In this document: positions 21,651 through 33,200 of the stretch, in pieces | Numbering within the stretch: the first letter of the stretch is position 1 | Layout: each line of letters starts with the position of its first letter | Origin: Rebecca billardiae RCC1528 | Lineage: Eukaryota; Haptophyta | Assembly: GCA_965240325.2 (NCBI GenBank) | Contig: OZ251250.1 | Span: 990,766 to 1,054,765 of the forward strand | Direction of reading: 5' to 3' | DNA length: 64,000 bases | Program-made: the position numbers and the translations under genes | The notes under the pieces: generated by a model | Database searches by the model: none | What the model saw: only the letters and a program-made list of their open reading frames with translations | Told to the model about the DNA's origin: nothing

Positions 21651-22514
21651 TCATGCGCCCGCGCCCCCGGCCACGGCGGGCGGCTGGTAGGCGCGCGGCA
21701 GCGCCCCGCGCTGCTTGCGCGCCGCGAGGTCGAACGCCTCCTGCTCGGGCATGTAGCTGGAGAACTTGAAGTACTTGAACTCGTCCTCGCGCCCGCGGAT
21801 CTCGGGCGTGTCCCGGAACGTGAGCGAGAAGCGCATCCGCCCGGGCTCGAAGTCGTCCATCCAGCCGGGCGCGCGCTGCAGCAGCACCTCGCGCACGCCG
21901 TGCAGCACCAGCCGGCACGGCCCGCCGAAGAGGAGAACGTCGCCCGACTCGAGGACGACGGTCTTCTCGGGGTCGTCGCGCTCGTGCTTCCACGCGAACA
22001 CGCACGCCGCGCCCAGCGTGAGGTTGACCACGGGGTGGTCGGACGTGCCGTCGTTCTCGTAGCAGTCGCGGTGCATCTGCAGGCCCTCACTCGAGAGGTA
22101 GCAGTTGACGATCAGGTGGGTGAAGTCCATCGACGGCATCGCGGGGTCGGACGCGCACGCCTTGGCGACGGCCTGGTCGCACACGTCCTTCACCCAGCCC
22201 GGGAAGCGCTCCGCCGCGTCGTACAGCCGGCCACGCCCTTCGGCCGCGTTGGGCTTGTCCTCCTTGAAGAAGCCGTACGACGGGTCGTTCGTGCCCCAGC
22301 CCCAGGCCTCGCGCGCCATGCGCGCCTCGTCGGCGGGGGAGAGGATGCCGCGGACGACGACCATGCCCGGCTCGAGCACCTCGGCGGTTGGCGCCATCGT
22401 CGTCGGCGGCGGGCGGGCGGCGGCGGGCGGCGGTGCGCGCGCGGTGGACGGACGGGAGCGGCGCTGCGCCTCTTTGGGTCCAGGGCTGCCGAGCAACCCG
22501 CCGTTTGACGACAC
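21651..22514 (-). CDS. AlkB-type 2-oxoglutarate/Fe(II) dioxygenase
   Basis: Oxidative demethylase of alkylated nucleic acids, or a relative with another nucleic-acid substrate. Single exon, 287 residues from ATG at 22514; a second Met 39 codons later is a possible alternative. The iron ligands are visible as H148 and D150 (LQMHRDCYEND) and H205 (RLVLHGV). The 2-oxoglutarate-binding arginines lie in RMRFSLTFR (R228, R234). Between them are VNLTLGAACVFAW and ESGDVLLFGG, typical of bacterial-type AlkB. The low-complexity N-terminus (about 40 residues, basic and Ala/Pro-rich) could be a targeting peptide. Subfamily is unresolved. Confidence 0.85.
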   Translation of the reverse strand: MSSNGGLLGSPGPKEAQRRSRPSTARAPPPAAARPPPTTMAPTAEVLEPGMVVVRGILSPADEARMAREAWGWGTNDPSYGFFKEDKPNAAEGRGRLYDAAERFPGWVKDVCDQAVAKACASDPAMPSMDFTHLIVNCYLSSEGLQMHRDCYENDGTSDHPVVNLTLGAACVFAWKHERDDPEKTVVLESGDVLLFGGPCRLVLHGVREVLLQRAPGWMDDFEPGRMRFSLTFRDTPEIRGREDEFKYFKFSSYMPEQEAFDLAARKQRGALPRAYQPPAVAGGAGA

Positions 22515-22816
22515 GCGCGAGCTGCCCCGTGCCGCTTCGTCCGTTTGCTGTAGGCTGGATCGCCGGGACGTGTGTGACGAGGCGGCCGCTTGATTGTCGT
22601 GGATTGTCGTTTGGATGGGAGCGGGTAGTAGGTCGTTCCGGCTGGCCGCCTACGTATCTATTGCCGAACCGTTTTGGGCGGCACGAGTGGTGACGTCTGA
22701 CGAGCGGCCAACGAAATGTTGGGACCCCCGAGCGGGGAAGGGGCCGCGATGGCGGCCGGCAACGGGCGGGCGGGGCGCACGCCTCAATCCCAACACGCCT
22801 GGCGGCGGCGGCGGCG

Positions 22817-23701
22817 TCAGAAGCTCGCGCCGCTCGGGAAGTAGGAGAACACGCGACTGAGCGCGGCCTGCACCTCGGGGCTCAGGTCCGTCTCGCCCAC
22901 CTCCGCCACCACCTCGAACGTCCACGCGTCCGGCGCGCGCTCCTCCGCCTCCTCGCCGCCCGAGCACCACGCGAGGAGGGAGACGAGCGCGGAGCGGCGC
23001 GCGTCGACGCTGAGCAGGCCGAGCCGGCTCGCCTCGCGCAGCATCTCGAGCGCCTCCTCCCGCCGCGCCGCCCCGCACGCCCTGAAGAGCGAGTCCATGC
23101 ATGCGCCGTCCACCTCCGCGCGCGCGCGCGCCTTCAGCGACGCCCACACCTCCGCCGTCGCGCCGGGCTCGGCGGCGAGGCGCGCGCACAGCGTCTCCGC
23201 GACGGTGGGCGGGCGCGGGGGCACGGGCCCTACCTCCGCGTCGTCAGCTGCCCCCCCCCCCCCGCGCGCGCGCGCGCGCGCGCCGGCGGGCCACGCGGCG
23301 CGAGGCGCGGCGGAAGCGGGGCGCGCGCCTTCGCGCGGCAGCGACCCGCCGCGCTCGAGCTCGCGCAGCAGCAGCTCGCACGCATCCGCCGCGCGGCGAA
23401 AGTGCGCGAGCGACTCGGCGTCCTCCGACCCCGCCGCGTCCGGGTGGTGCCGCTTCGCCAGCTCGTAGTAGCGCCGCTTGACCGCGCGCGGCTCGGAGGC
23501 GGCCTCGCGACTGAGCCCGAGCACGGAGAGCGCCGCCGAGACGGAGCGCACGCCACCGCCGCCGGCGGCGGCGCCGCTCGCTGCGCGGGCGGTGCGCGGG
23601 GGCGCGCCGAGGCGGGGCGCGCCGCGCCGCGCCAGCGCGACGACGTGCAGCCCGCCGCCCCAGCACCGCCGGGTGCGCGCGAGCCAGCCCACGGCCGCCA
23701 T
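22817..23701 (-). CDS. J-domain (DnaJ-like) protein
   Basis: Hsp70 co-chaperone candidate, 294 residues, single exon starting at ATG 23701. A basic, Ser/Ala-rich N-terminus (GWLARTRRCWGGGLHVVALARRG region) suggests organelle, perhaps mitochondrial, import. The J domain spans roughly residues 55-120: SALSVLGLSREAAS-type helix I, then VKRRYYELAKRHHPDAAG with the diagnostic His-Pro-Asp, and helix III FRRAADACELLLREL. The remainder is helical and unrecognised (LCARLAAEPGATAEVWASL; EEALEMLREASRLGLLSVD). The frame includes a run of 13 cytosines plus alternating CG at 23251-23283, encoding Gly/Arg/Ala linker residues; length errors there would shift the frame. Confidence 0.75.
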   Translation of the reverse strand: MAAVGWLARTRRCWGGGLHVVALARRGAPRLGAPPRTARAASGAAAGGGGVRSVSAALSVLGLSREAASEPRAVKRRYYELAKRHHPDAAGSEDAESLAHFRRAADACELLLRELERGGSLPREGARPASAAPRAAWPAGARARARGGGGAADDAEVGPVPPRPPTVAETLCARLAAEPGATAEVWASLKARARAEVDGACMDSLFRACGAARREEALEMLREASRLGLLSVDARRSALVSLLAWCSGGEEAEERAPDAWTFEVVAEVGETDLSPEVQAALSRVFSYFPSGASF

Positions 23702-24149
23702 CGTCGGAGATGCGCGCACTCGCGCGAATCTCCGCGTCCGGGCGTCCGGGGGCGCCGGCGCGCCGCGCGTCTCCGAGGTACAGTACCGCCCGGTACGATG
23801 GCGGCGCAGTCCGGAGGAGAGTACCAGACAGCGCGCGCACGGAACGTGACGCGGACAATACTGGCGGCCGTCCTCGCCGCCTGAGCAGTTCTTGAGGCTC
23901 GACCACTCAAGAGTCTGATGAGCCCAGCGGCAGAGCGCGCCGCACGAGGCAACAGGCGGTTGCCCGTGAACTGACGGGGCCCGACTCGGCTTCCAACGGC
24001 TGAAGCGCGCGGCTCGCCGCCAGCCGACGTCACCGACCACGAAGCCCGCGCCGGAAGCCCCCGCGCGCGCGGCGCGCCTCCGCCTGGCCCACGGCAGGCG
24101 CACTCCGCCTCAGCAGCTGTCCTCAGCCCTCTGCCGCCTCGGGCGGGCG
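23702..24149. other. Intergenic, same-strand spacer
   Basis: 448 bases between the J-domain gene start and the stop of the TIR gene, both on the minus strand. No gene or clear motif is visible; the J-domain promoter is expected here. Confidence 0.4.
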
Positions 24150-25887
24150 TCAGCGCGCGCTCCCACGGCCGCGGCCGCCGCACACGAGCGCCGCCGCCAG
24201 CGCGCCCACCGCTGCGCCCAGAGCGAGCAGCGCGGCCGTCGCGCCCAGCGCCGCGTGCCGGAGCGCCGCCACCTCCGCCTCGAGCCGTCGCAGCCGCGTG
24301 TCAAGCGAGGGCGGCAGCGGCTGCAGCGCACACGCGCGCGCCTCCGCGCCCAGCTGGAGCACCGCGCAGCCGCAGCCGCAGCCGCCCCGCTTGGCTTTGG
24401 CCTCGGCCCCGGCCGCGCCGCCGCGCTGTGGCTTGGGCGCACCGCCGGCCACCGCCCCGGCCGAGGGCGGCGCGGGGCGCGGCGGCGGCGTGTGGGCCGC
24501 ACGCAGGCTGCCGTGCTCGCCACCCGGCTCGCACGGCGGCGGCGGGCTGCTGGCGGGCGGCGCGCCGGCCGCGCCGTGCGGCGGCGGCGGCGGCGGCGGC
24601 GGCGCGGGCGCTGGCGGCGGCGGCGGCGAGCGCGGCGGCGAGGGCGCGGCGTCCGCGCGGCGTCCGCGCGCGCCCAGCTGCCGCTCGATCGCGTCAACGC
24701 AGCGGCGCAGCTCTGCGCCCTCCGCCGCGCCCGCGCGCCCGAGCTCCGCCGCGCCCAGCCCGGCGCCGTCCACGTACAGCCGCCCCGCGCGCAGCAGCGC
24801 CAGCGGCCCTCTGAGCGCGGCCGCGCCCGGCTCGGCCAGCACGACCACAAACGGCACGCGCAGCTGCGAGACGTACGAACACTCGGCCATGCAGTTTGGG
24901 GAGGCGGCGTAGCCGGCGGAGTAGAGGAGCAGCGCAGCGGCCGCGCCCTCCACCGCCTCCGCCATCCCCTCGAGCAGCCCCCCGCGCATGCGCTCCACAT
25001 CCAGCCACACGCGGTAGCCGCGCCACCCCAGGGAGCGCCGCCGCGCGAGCGCCAGCGGCTGCGTCGACCACGCGTACGAGATGAACACGTGCCCGGACTG
25101 CCCGGACTGCCCGGACTGCCCGGACTGCCCGGACTGGGCGGGCTGCCCGGACTGGGCGGGCTGCCCGGACTGCGCGGGCTGGGCGGACAGCCCGGACTGC
25201 CCGGGCGGGGCGGCGGGCTGGCACGGCGCGCCCGCCTCGCTCGGCGGCGGCGTGGCGGCAGGCAGCGGCAGCGGCCGCGTGCCGTCCGCATCTCCGCGCG
25301 CGGGCGGCGGCGGTGGCGGCGGCGGAGGCGGCGCGTCCGCCGGCGGCCCGGCGCGCGGCTGCGGCTGCTCGAGCTCCTCTGCCGCGCGCAGCAGCGTGAG
25401 CACGGCGCGCACCGCGTCGGCGGCGACCACCCCGTCCGCCCGCGCGCCCACCGCCGCCAGCCTCCGCTCCCAGTCGGCGCAGCGCCGCACCGCGCGCCGG
25501 CCTCGGCGCGTGCCGGCGAGCGCAAGCAGCAGCCGCGCGGCCGGGGGCAGGTGGTAGCCGAGCGCGGCGGGGGGCTGCAGCCGCAGCGGCGCGCGCGCGT
25601 CGGAGCACAGCACGTCGAGCGCCGCCTCCGCCGCGCCGCGCAGCAGCGCCGCGCCGCCGTCGCACGCCGCGTCGTCGTCGGCGTCGGCGGCGGCGGCGGC
25701 GGCGGGCGCGGCGGCGGGCGGCGCGGCGGGCGGCGCGGCGGGCGCGCCGCGCGCGGCGGCGGCGCCGAGCGCGGCGAGCAGCTCGGCGGAGGCGGAGGCG
25801 ACGTGGCGCGCGGCCTTGTCGTACGGCACACCCGGCTGCGCGCGCGCGTGCAGCCGCATCCGCCCGAGCGCCAGCTCCCACAGCGCA

Positions 25888-25936
<49 letters not shown>

Positions 25937-26501
25937 GCGCGCCGAGCGCGGCGCCGCAGCACTCGTCCACGTCCGCGCCGCCGCCCGAGCAGAGCGTGGC
26001 GAGGGCCTCGGTGGCGTACTTGAGGGCGTACGAGAGCGGCGCGTGCGCGTCCGCCACCATGCGCACCAGCGCGTCCAGCGCGCCCGCGCGCACCGCGAGC
26101 GGCGCCATGGCCGGGTGGAGGGCTGCCGTGCACGCGAGCGCGCGCGCACAGCCCGCCGCTGGCAGCGCGCGCACGAGCGCGGGCAGCTTGGCGCGGACGA
26201 GCTCGGCCTGGCGGCACAGCTCAGCAGGCGCGAGGATCGGCTCGATGTCGCGCAGCCGCACCAGCCCCGCGCCGCGCGCGCCGCGCTCGGGCGCGCAGCG
26301 CGCATACGGCTCCCGCTCCGCGGACGCGCCGCCGCCGCCCTCGTCGGCGGGCGAGCCGTCCGCGCCGAGGCGCAGCGCGAAGGGCTCGACGAGCACGAGC
26401 TCGTCGCCCGCCTGGAACGAGAGCTTGTGCCCCTGCGAGTCCGACCGCGTCTCGGCGAAGCTCCGCCGCGCGACGACGCGCGTGCCGGCGGCGAGCTCCA
26501 T
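24150..26501 (-). CDS. SH3-like / ARM-like / TIR protein with C-terminal membrane anchor
   Basis: Single exon, 783 residues. Order: an SH3-like N-terminus (AGTRVVARRSFAETRSDSQG, FQAGDELVLVEPF); helical armadillo-like repeats around residues 120-230 (ALACTAALHPAMAPLAVRAG, ALKYATEALATLCSGG); a low-complexity linker with Gly-Gln-Ser repeats; a TIR domain at ~472-600 beginning HVFISYAWS, with GYRVWLDVERMRGG and SPNCMAECSYV. Glu540 in that last motif sits where TIR NAD-glycohydrolases have their catalytic glutamate. A Pro-rich region, a short coiled coil (TRLRRLEAEVAALRHAAL) and a terminal helix (TAALLALGAAVGALAAALV) follow, so the TIR faces the cytosol from a tail-anchored membrane. ARM plus TIR recalls SARM1, but no SAM domain is seen. 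NADase activity is inference. The start is the Met opening the SH3-like domain, 138 bp from the divergent S1 gene. Confidence 0.75.
25094..25209. repeat. 9-bp minisatellite inside the TIR gene
   Basis: Tandem units of CCGGACTGC and variants (GGACTGGGC, GGGCTGCCC), about a dozen copies, encoding Gly-Gln-Ser and Gln-Pro/Ala-rich linker residues directly before the TIR domain. The unit length keeps the frame, so copy-number change would alter linker length only. Confidence 0.9.
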
Positions 26502-26639
26502 CGTGCCCAGCCCTTGGACCGCCGCCGTCCGGCCACTGGGCCGCGCGTGGCCGGACCGCGCGCGGTAGCGCGGCCCCGCGCGGCCCGGCGCGGCAGCCGG
26601 CGGCAGCCGGTCTCGTGGCCTGCGCGGATTGCGACAGCC
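26502..26639. promoter_or_regulatory. Candidate compact bidirectional promoter
   Basis: Only 138 bases separate the start codons of the minus-strand TIR gene and the plus-strand S1-domain gene. Both genes' promoters and 5' untranslated regions must be packed here or overlap the coding regions. No specific box was recognised. Confidence 0.4.
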
Positions 26640-27793
26640 ATGCACGCGGCCGGCGTGTCCTCGCGCGCCGGCGGCAGGCGGTGCTGCGCGCCGGCGGTGC
26701 TCGGCGCGCTGGCGCTCCTCGCCGCCGCGCGCGCGCCCGCCGCACACGCCACCGTCGCCACGCCGGCTCGCCGCGCGCACCACCGCGCGCCGCCCGCGCG
26801 CGCGCGTGGTTCGCGCCGCGCGGCCGGGCGCGGCTGTGCGCCGCTGATGGGCGCGTCCTCGCGCGAGGAGGTGGACGGGCTGATCGCCGAGGCGGCGGCG
26901 CGGAAGGTGGAGACGCGCGCCGCCTTCGACGCCGCCAGCCGCCCGCAGCGCCTCGACGAGTGGCTCCCGCACGTCCGCGACGGCGACCAGTTTGGCGGCA
27001 AGGTGACGCGTGTGTGCGGCTACGGCGCCTTTGTCGAGCTGTACATCGACGGGGACCCGGAGGCGGAGGAGACGTTCCTCGAGGCGTCGTTCGACCGGCC
27101 GTGGCGCCCCAAGGGCCTCGTGCACATCTCCTCCCTCGCCACGCAGCGCGTGCCGGACGTGGAGGCGTACGTGACGGCCGCGCTCGGCCCTGTGGGCTCG
27201 CGCGTGCTCGTGGCCGTCCGCTCCGTCGAGTACAACGAGAAGAAGCGGATCTCGCTCGACCTGGTGAAGGTGCTCAGGAGGGGGGACGCGCAGGTGGGCC
27301 GCGCGCGGCGCGGCGCGGCGCGGCGCGCGTGTGCGCGGACGCGGACGGACGAGAGGGAGCGAGCGCGCTCACCTGCCCCGCCACCGCACGCCGCGCCACC
27401 CGCCGCGCCGCCCGCCGCGCTGCCGCCACCCGCGCGCCGCCACGCCCGCAGGCGATCGCGCTGCGCAAGCGGGGCGACGCCGCGGTGGACGCGGCGCGCG
27501 CGGTGGTCGCGGTGCCGCCGCCGTACGGCGCGGGCCCCAGCCGGCGCACCAGCGCCGTCGTGCCGCCCGGCGCCGAGTGGCTCGGCGTGGCGGCGCACCG
27601 GCTGGCCTCCGGCGCGCCCCGCGCGCGCGCGCGCCGCACCGCCGCGGGCCGCTGGGCGGCCTACCCGCCGCCCGCGCCCGCCGTCGAGCCGCCGTCCGCC
27701 GCGACGCTCGAGGTGGCGGCGCGCGTGGACGAGGAGGACGACGGCGGCGACGGCGGCGGCCGCGGCGCCGAGGTCGTGCTGCGGCGATACTGA
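26640..27793 (+). CDS. S1 RNA-binding domain protein, probably plastid-targeted
   Basis: Two exons, 26640-27293 and 27452-27793, phase 0, 331 residues. The N-terminus has a signal-peptide-like stretch (VLGALALLAAARAPAAHA) followed by a basic, Ala/Arg-rich segment, the bipartite form expected for a secondary plastid. The S1 domain covers roughly residues 120-215: FGGKVTRVCGYGAFVELYI, then KGLVHISSLATQRVPDVEAY, GSRVLVAVRSVEYNEKKRIS and LDLVKV. S1 folds bind RNA in ribosomal proteins, ribonucleases and elongation-factor-like proteins; the specific role is not resolved. Exon 2 is Ala/Pro/Arg-rich and ends in an acidic stretch. Its donor, GTGGGC, departs from the GTGCG form of nearly all other introns here. 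Confidence 0.75.
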
Positions 27794-28569
27794 GGCCGTT
27801 GCTGAGGCGCCGTTTGGGGCCATGGCCGCACCCCAAGTCATGAGCCGCGCGCTCGAGCCTCCTAGTCTTCTGAGTCTTCTCGATCGTCACGACGGCATCG
27901 CCATCATCATCAGCCGCCGGCCCTGCTGCGGCGAGCACTACTCGCGCGCGTGGTGAAGACGATGATCGGTGGTGTCCGTCGTCAGCATCTCCGACAGTCG
28001 TCCGAGCATCATCACGGGCGTGCTGGGCCTGCGCTGGCGGACCCTGAGGCCGCCTGGCAACGCGGTACCGTGACCGTCCGGAGTGAGCCGACAGGCCCTG
28101 GCAGACATCAGGCGACACGCATGCATGCACGACGACTCGCTCGGCGGCACGTTGATATGCTGATGACTACCGTATCGTCGATATATATGCTGATGATGCT
28201 GATATATGACGACGATGATGATGACGATGCGCGCTGCTGATGAAATAGGCGGTCGCGCGCGCCCGTGTCAGCAGCCCGAGACCGAGTGGTGTCAGTAGAG
28301 TGAGGCCCGGCGCGGCCCGCAGTGCGAATATAAGCCCCTGGTGCGCCGGCCGACGCCGTGCGCCGGGGCGCGGGTTCGGGCCACGCCGCGCCTTCCGCCC
28401 GACGCAGCTGCTGCGCGCGAACTGATGGCCGCCTCCCCGCGCCGTCGGCGGCGGCCTCTGGCGGGCGGGTGGGCACACGCGCGTGCGTGGTGGCGCCACT
28501 CGGCACCGCAGCACCAAGGGCCGCTGGCGGCACTCTGCCGACTGCCCAGTGCGCCGTGCCCAGCGCGAG
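27794..28569. other. Intergenic between convergent genes
   Basis: 776 bases between the stop codons of the S1 gene and the myosin gene, so both 3' ends lie here. Contains a GATGAT/GACGAT-rich patch around 28150-28240. No gene recognised. Confidence 0.45.
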
Positions 28570-30183
28570 CTACATGGTGGAGCCGCCCGCCTTGGCGGGC
28601 GCGGCCGCGACGAGGAAGGTGATGGTGCCGTGCAGCGTGCGGATCATCTCCACCACCTGGAAGTTGTTCATGCCGCTCAGCCCGTTCACCGCGAGCACGA
28701 CGTCGCCCGGCTGCAGGCCCGCGCGCGCGCCCACCGTGTCCGGGTCGACCTGCGGAGCGAGCGCGCGCACGGCACGGCACGGCGCACGCGCGGCGCGCGC
28801 ACGCGCAGGGCGGACGGCGGGGCGGTGAGGAGCGGCCCTCCGCTGCTGCGCCCGCGCAGGGACACGGCTGCAGCGCGCGCGCACGCGCGGCCCCCTTGTG
28901 CGTGCGGCGCGCGCGTGGCCCTGTGGCCCTGTGGCGCGCGTGCGCGCGTGTGGCGCTGCCCCCCGCGTGGCACCTTCTTGATGATGGGCATGGTGGCTCC
29001 GTCGAGCCGTCCGAACGCGGTGAGGTCGTACGCGTCGTCGTGCCGGTGGAAGAGCACGCCGATGCGCTCGGCTGCACACACGCGCGCGCGCACGTCACGC
29101 ACACACGCGCACAGCACACGCGCGCACACCAGCCAAGCGGACAGCCGACGGGGGGCAGGGGTGAGGGAGGGCGCGGCGCGAGACGGCGCGCGTGCGCCGC
29201 GCGCGCGCTGCGTGTGCGCGCACATGGGCTCGTCTTGGTGAGCGAGACTTCGCGGAAGTGGATGCGGCCGGCGCCTCCGCTCTTGGGCCGCTTCTTGCCT
29301 CCCGACTGCGAGGGCGTGGGCGTGCCGCCGCCCTTGGGCGGCTTGATGCGCGCCACCTTGAGCTTGTGCCCCGGCTTCTGCGCGTCGGCGACCTCGCCGA
29401 AGCGCGTGTGCTCGAGCGCCAGCCCGTCCACCTCGCACACCTTGTCCCCCACGCGCAGCTTGGCCGCCGCGTCCGTGCCGGGCGTGAGCTCGATCACCAC
29501 GTTGGTCGGGTCGAGCGTGAAGCCCGTCTGCCCCGCCTTGCGCTTCAGCGCCACGGGCAGCTCCTGCGCAGAGGCGCGGCGTGCGTGCGCGCAAAGGCGT
29601 GGCGTGGATGGGCGGGCGGGCGCGGCGCGCGGCACACACACGCACACGGCGCGCCGCGCGCGCTCGGCTGCGCTCGGCTGCGCCGCACCTTGACACGCAT
29701 CATGGACGCCGGAGCGCGCCGCGCGAGCGTGGCGCGCGACTCGCGCGGCGCGGGCGCGAGCGACGCCTCGCGCGTGAAGAGGAGCGTGACCTGGTGCTCG
29801 GGCTTGGGGCGCACCACGTCCTTGAGCATGCGCGTGCCCAGCCGCTCCCCGTCGATCGCGATGATCTTGTCGTTCACGCAGATCTGACCGCGCGTGTCGG
29901 CAAACGAGCCGTTCGGATCCATCTCGACGATGATGTTGTCCACGGTCAGCCCGACGCCGAGCCCGTTGGGCTTGCGCGTCACGGGCACGGTCAGCTCGTA
30001 CGTGAGCAGGTTGAGCACGTGCGTGCGCCCGGCGCCGCCCGTCACGGAGCCGAACATCTCCTTGAGCGAAGGGCGGCGCAGCGTGCCGCGCGAGAGCAGC
30101 AGAGACGCCGGCAGCGCGCCGAGGTCGAGCGGCAGCGGCGCCGCGTCAAGCTCATCGTCAGAGGCGGCGCGCGCGGAGGAGCC

Positions 30184-30215
<32 letters not shown>

Positions 30216-33200
30216 GCCGCGCGGAGGCGGAGCCGCCGCCGCCGCCGCCTCCGCCGCCCGCGCCGCCGCCGCGCGCGCCCTGCCCCATGCTCTCCTTGAG
30301 CTGGTAGTAGAGCTGCTGGTAGTGGTGGTCGAGAGGGTGCTCGGGGAGAAGCATGCCCGTGCCCTCGTGGTAGTAGAACACGTTGCCGCCCGGGTCGACG
30401 CGCTGCTCCCAGCCGTGCGGCTCGGGCGCGGAGAGCGCCTCGTCCGCGATCCACAGCAGCTCCCTGTCCGCGGCCACGTCCATGCCCAGGTACTCGGCGT
30501 ACTCGAGCACGTCCGCTGCCGGGTTGGTGAAGCCGTACTCCTGCGCAGCGCAGCCGCAGCCGCAGCAGCAGCCGCAGCGCGCAGCAGAGGAGCGGACGCG
30601 CGCGGCGAAGCGGCGGGGCGCAGCGGCGGGGCGGAGCGCAGCGCGTGAGCGGCGGCGGCGGCGGAGCGAGCCGCGGCGGCGCGGAGCGAGAGGACGCGGC
30701 ACGCGGCGAGCACGCGGAGCGCGCGTGGCGGGCGCGCGCGGTGCGCGCGGCACGCGGCGCGCGGCACGCGGTGCGCACCTCCTGCGCGGCCTGCGCGGCG
30801 GCCTCGTCGAGCGCGTCCTCCGCGTCGCCGCCCGCCTTCCAGCCCACGTCCGTCACCACCGCCTTGGGCGGCCCGCCCTCGGGCTCGCGCTTGGGCGGCG
30901 GCGGCGCGGCGCCGTCGGCGGCGGGCGCGCCCTCGGCCGCCTTGGCGCGCCTCGCCTGGCGCTCAAATGACTTCTGCCGCGCAATCTGAAACTTCTGCTG
31001 CTTCTTGGCCGCCTCCTCGGAGGCCTTCTGCGCCTCCTCCGCCTCGCGCCGCGCGCGCTCCTCCGCCTCCGCGATCGCCTGCCGCTCCGCCTCCGCCGCC
31101 GCCGCGGCCGCCGCCGCCGCCTGCAGCGCAGCGGCGCGGCAGCGCGGCAGCGCGCGCGCGCGCGTGAGCGCGGTGCGCGCGCGCGGCCTCGCCCCCCACC
31201 GCGCGCACCGCGCACCGCGCGCGCGCGCTCCCCGCGCCGCGCGTCGCGCGCGCACCTCCTCCTTCGCGCGCGCGAGCGCCGCCTTGGCCTTCTCGTCGCG
31301 CAGCTGCCTCGCCAGCCGCTTGGCGAGCGCGGTGCGCACGTGCGCCTGCATGAAGACCGCGCGCTGCTCGATGTAGCGGTGCCGCGCGCCCTCGAGCTCG
31401 TCCAGCACGCCCACGCCCAGGAAGGCGAGGCGCTTGCCGAAGGTGTACCGCTCGGCCGAGATGCCGGACGCGCGCAGCACCGCCTCCGCGCCCTTCTTCG
31501 GGTCCGCGCCCTTGGCGAACAGCTCGCCGCCCCACTGCTCCTTGGGCAGCAGCAGCGCGTACGAGTGGCCCAGCGTGCCGAACGGCACGTGGTCGGGGTA
31601 GCCCGCGCGCGCGGCGTGCACGGCCTGCACGACGCCCGCGGTGAGGAGCTGGCGGCGCACGACGGCGTCGTCGAAGGCGGCGGGCGCCTTGGTCATGTTG
31701 GGCTTGATGCAGCGCACAAAGTGCGTGTGCGTCCGCTCGAGCGTCGCCACCAGCTCGTTGAGCGACGTGCGGAAGCCGTCGATCACGCCCACAAACTTGG
31801 CGGAGCGGAACACCTTGCGCCCGCCCACCTGCGGCGCCTCGGCGGGCGGCGCAAACATCTGCGCGACGAGCTCGGTGGAGGAGAAGCGCAGCAGCATCGA
31901 GAGGTCGACCGGCAGCGGGTCCTTGTTCTTGTCCACGAAGCCCGCCACGCTGTACGTCACCTCGGCCGCAAAGTGCTTGATGGCGAACGCGCTGTCCAGC
32001 TGGCTGCCCTTGCCCTTCACAAAGGACGCGTGCGGCTTGTCCACGCCAAACTTCTGCACGACGCGGCCGAGGAAGCCCTTGTCGGACGACGCGCCGAGCA
32101 CGCACTCCTCCGAGAGGATCTGCAGCACGCCCGGCTCGGCGGGCGGCCCGTCGATCAGCGCCACCACCGCCGAGTTGTCCGGGAAGGGGATGTGGCCGAC
32201 GCTCAGCCCCTCGTGTCGGTACACCTCGAGCTGCGACTCGAACACGGCGCCCACAAACAGCCGCTGCAGCCGCTCGTTGGCGTAGTTGATGCACAGCTGC
32301 TCGAGCGAGTTGGTCGGGAAGGACTCGAAGCCGAACACGTCCACCGCGCCGATGAAGCGCTCGGGCTGCGCGGCGCCGCCGGCCGCGGAGCCGGACGGGC
32401 GGCGCGCGCCGACGCCGGCCGCGCCGCTCGCCGCCGCCGCCACCTTGTCCGCCGTCGCCTCCGCCGCGTCCGACGTGGCCTTGAGCGAGGCGTTGGCCGT
32501 GCGCACGATCCAGTCGAAGAGCGCGGCGAAGAGCGCCTTGGCGAGCGCGTCGCGCACCGCCAGCGCCTCCGCGGGCGTGTTCGGCTTGGCGATCACCTCG
32601 GCGCCCACCTTGATCTTGCGCTGCAGCATCGCCTCCTGCGCCTGCGCCAGCTGCAGCCCAAGCGCCGCGCACGCCGCCTTGAGCGGCGCGGCGTCGCGCA
32701 GCGCGGCGGAGGCGCCGTCGCCGGAGGACGCGCCGCCCGCCTCGACCACCGCCAGGTTGCCCACGTGCAGCACCGCGCCCACCGTCGCCCACACCGCGCG
32801 CGCCTGCTCCGCGCTCACGCCGAGCTCGCTGAGCGCGGCCGCGACCTCGGCAAAGCGCGCGCCGTGCCGCTTGGCGTCCGCCGCCTCGCCGCCGTTGAGG
32901 AAGGCCCAGCCCTTCGGCGAGGGCACGGCCGCCTCCTTGCGCACGTCGGGCGGCGCGCCCGCCGCCAGGTGGTAGAACACGTGGTAGTTCCGCTCGCTGG
33001 CCCCCTGCCGCACCACGCGCGTCTTCTCCAGCAGGTACGTGCGCAGAGAGGCGCCGCGCAGCTTGCCCGTCGTCGAGAACTCGAGGCGCATGAACTTGCC
33101 GAACCTGCGCGCGCGGCGGGCGAGGGAGGGGCGGGCGGGCGGGCGGGCGGGCGGGCGGGCAGCGCGGCGGGCAGCACGCGCCGCCGCGCAGAGCGCCGCC

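Noticed and set aside
25094-25209. Regular short repeats that could suggest a CRISPR array
   Set aside because: Units are 9 bp, contiguous with no unique spacers, lie inside a eukaryotic coding frame and encode a linker.
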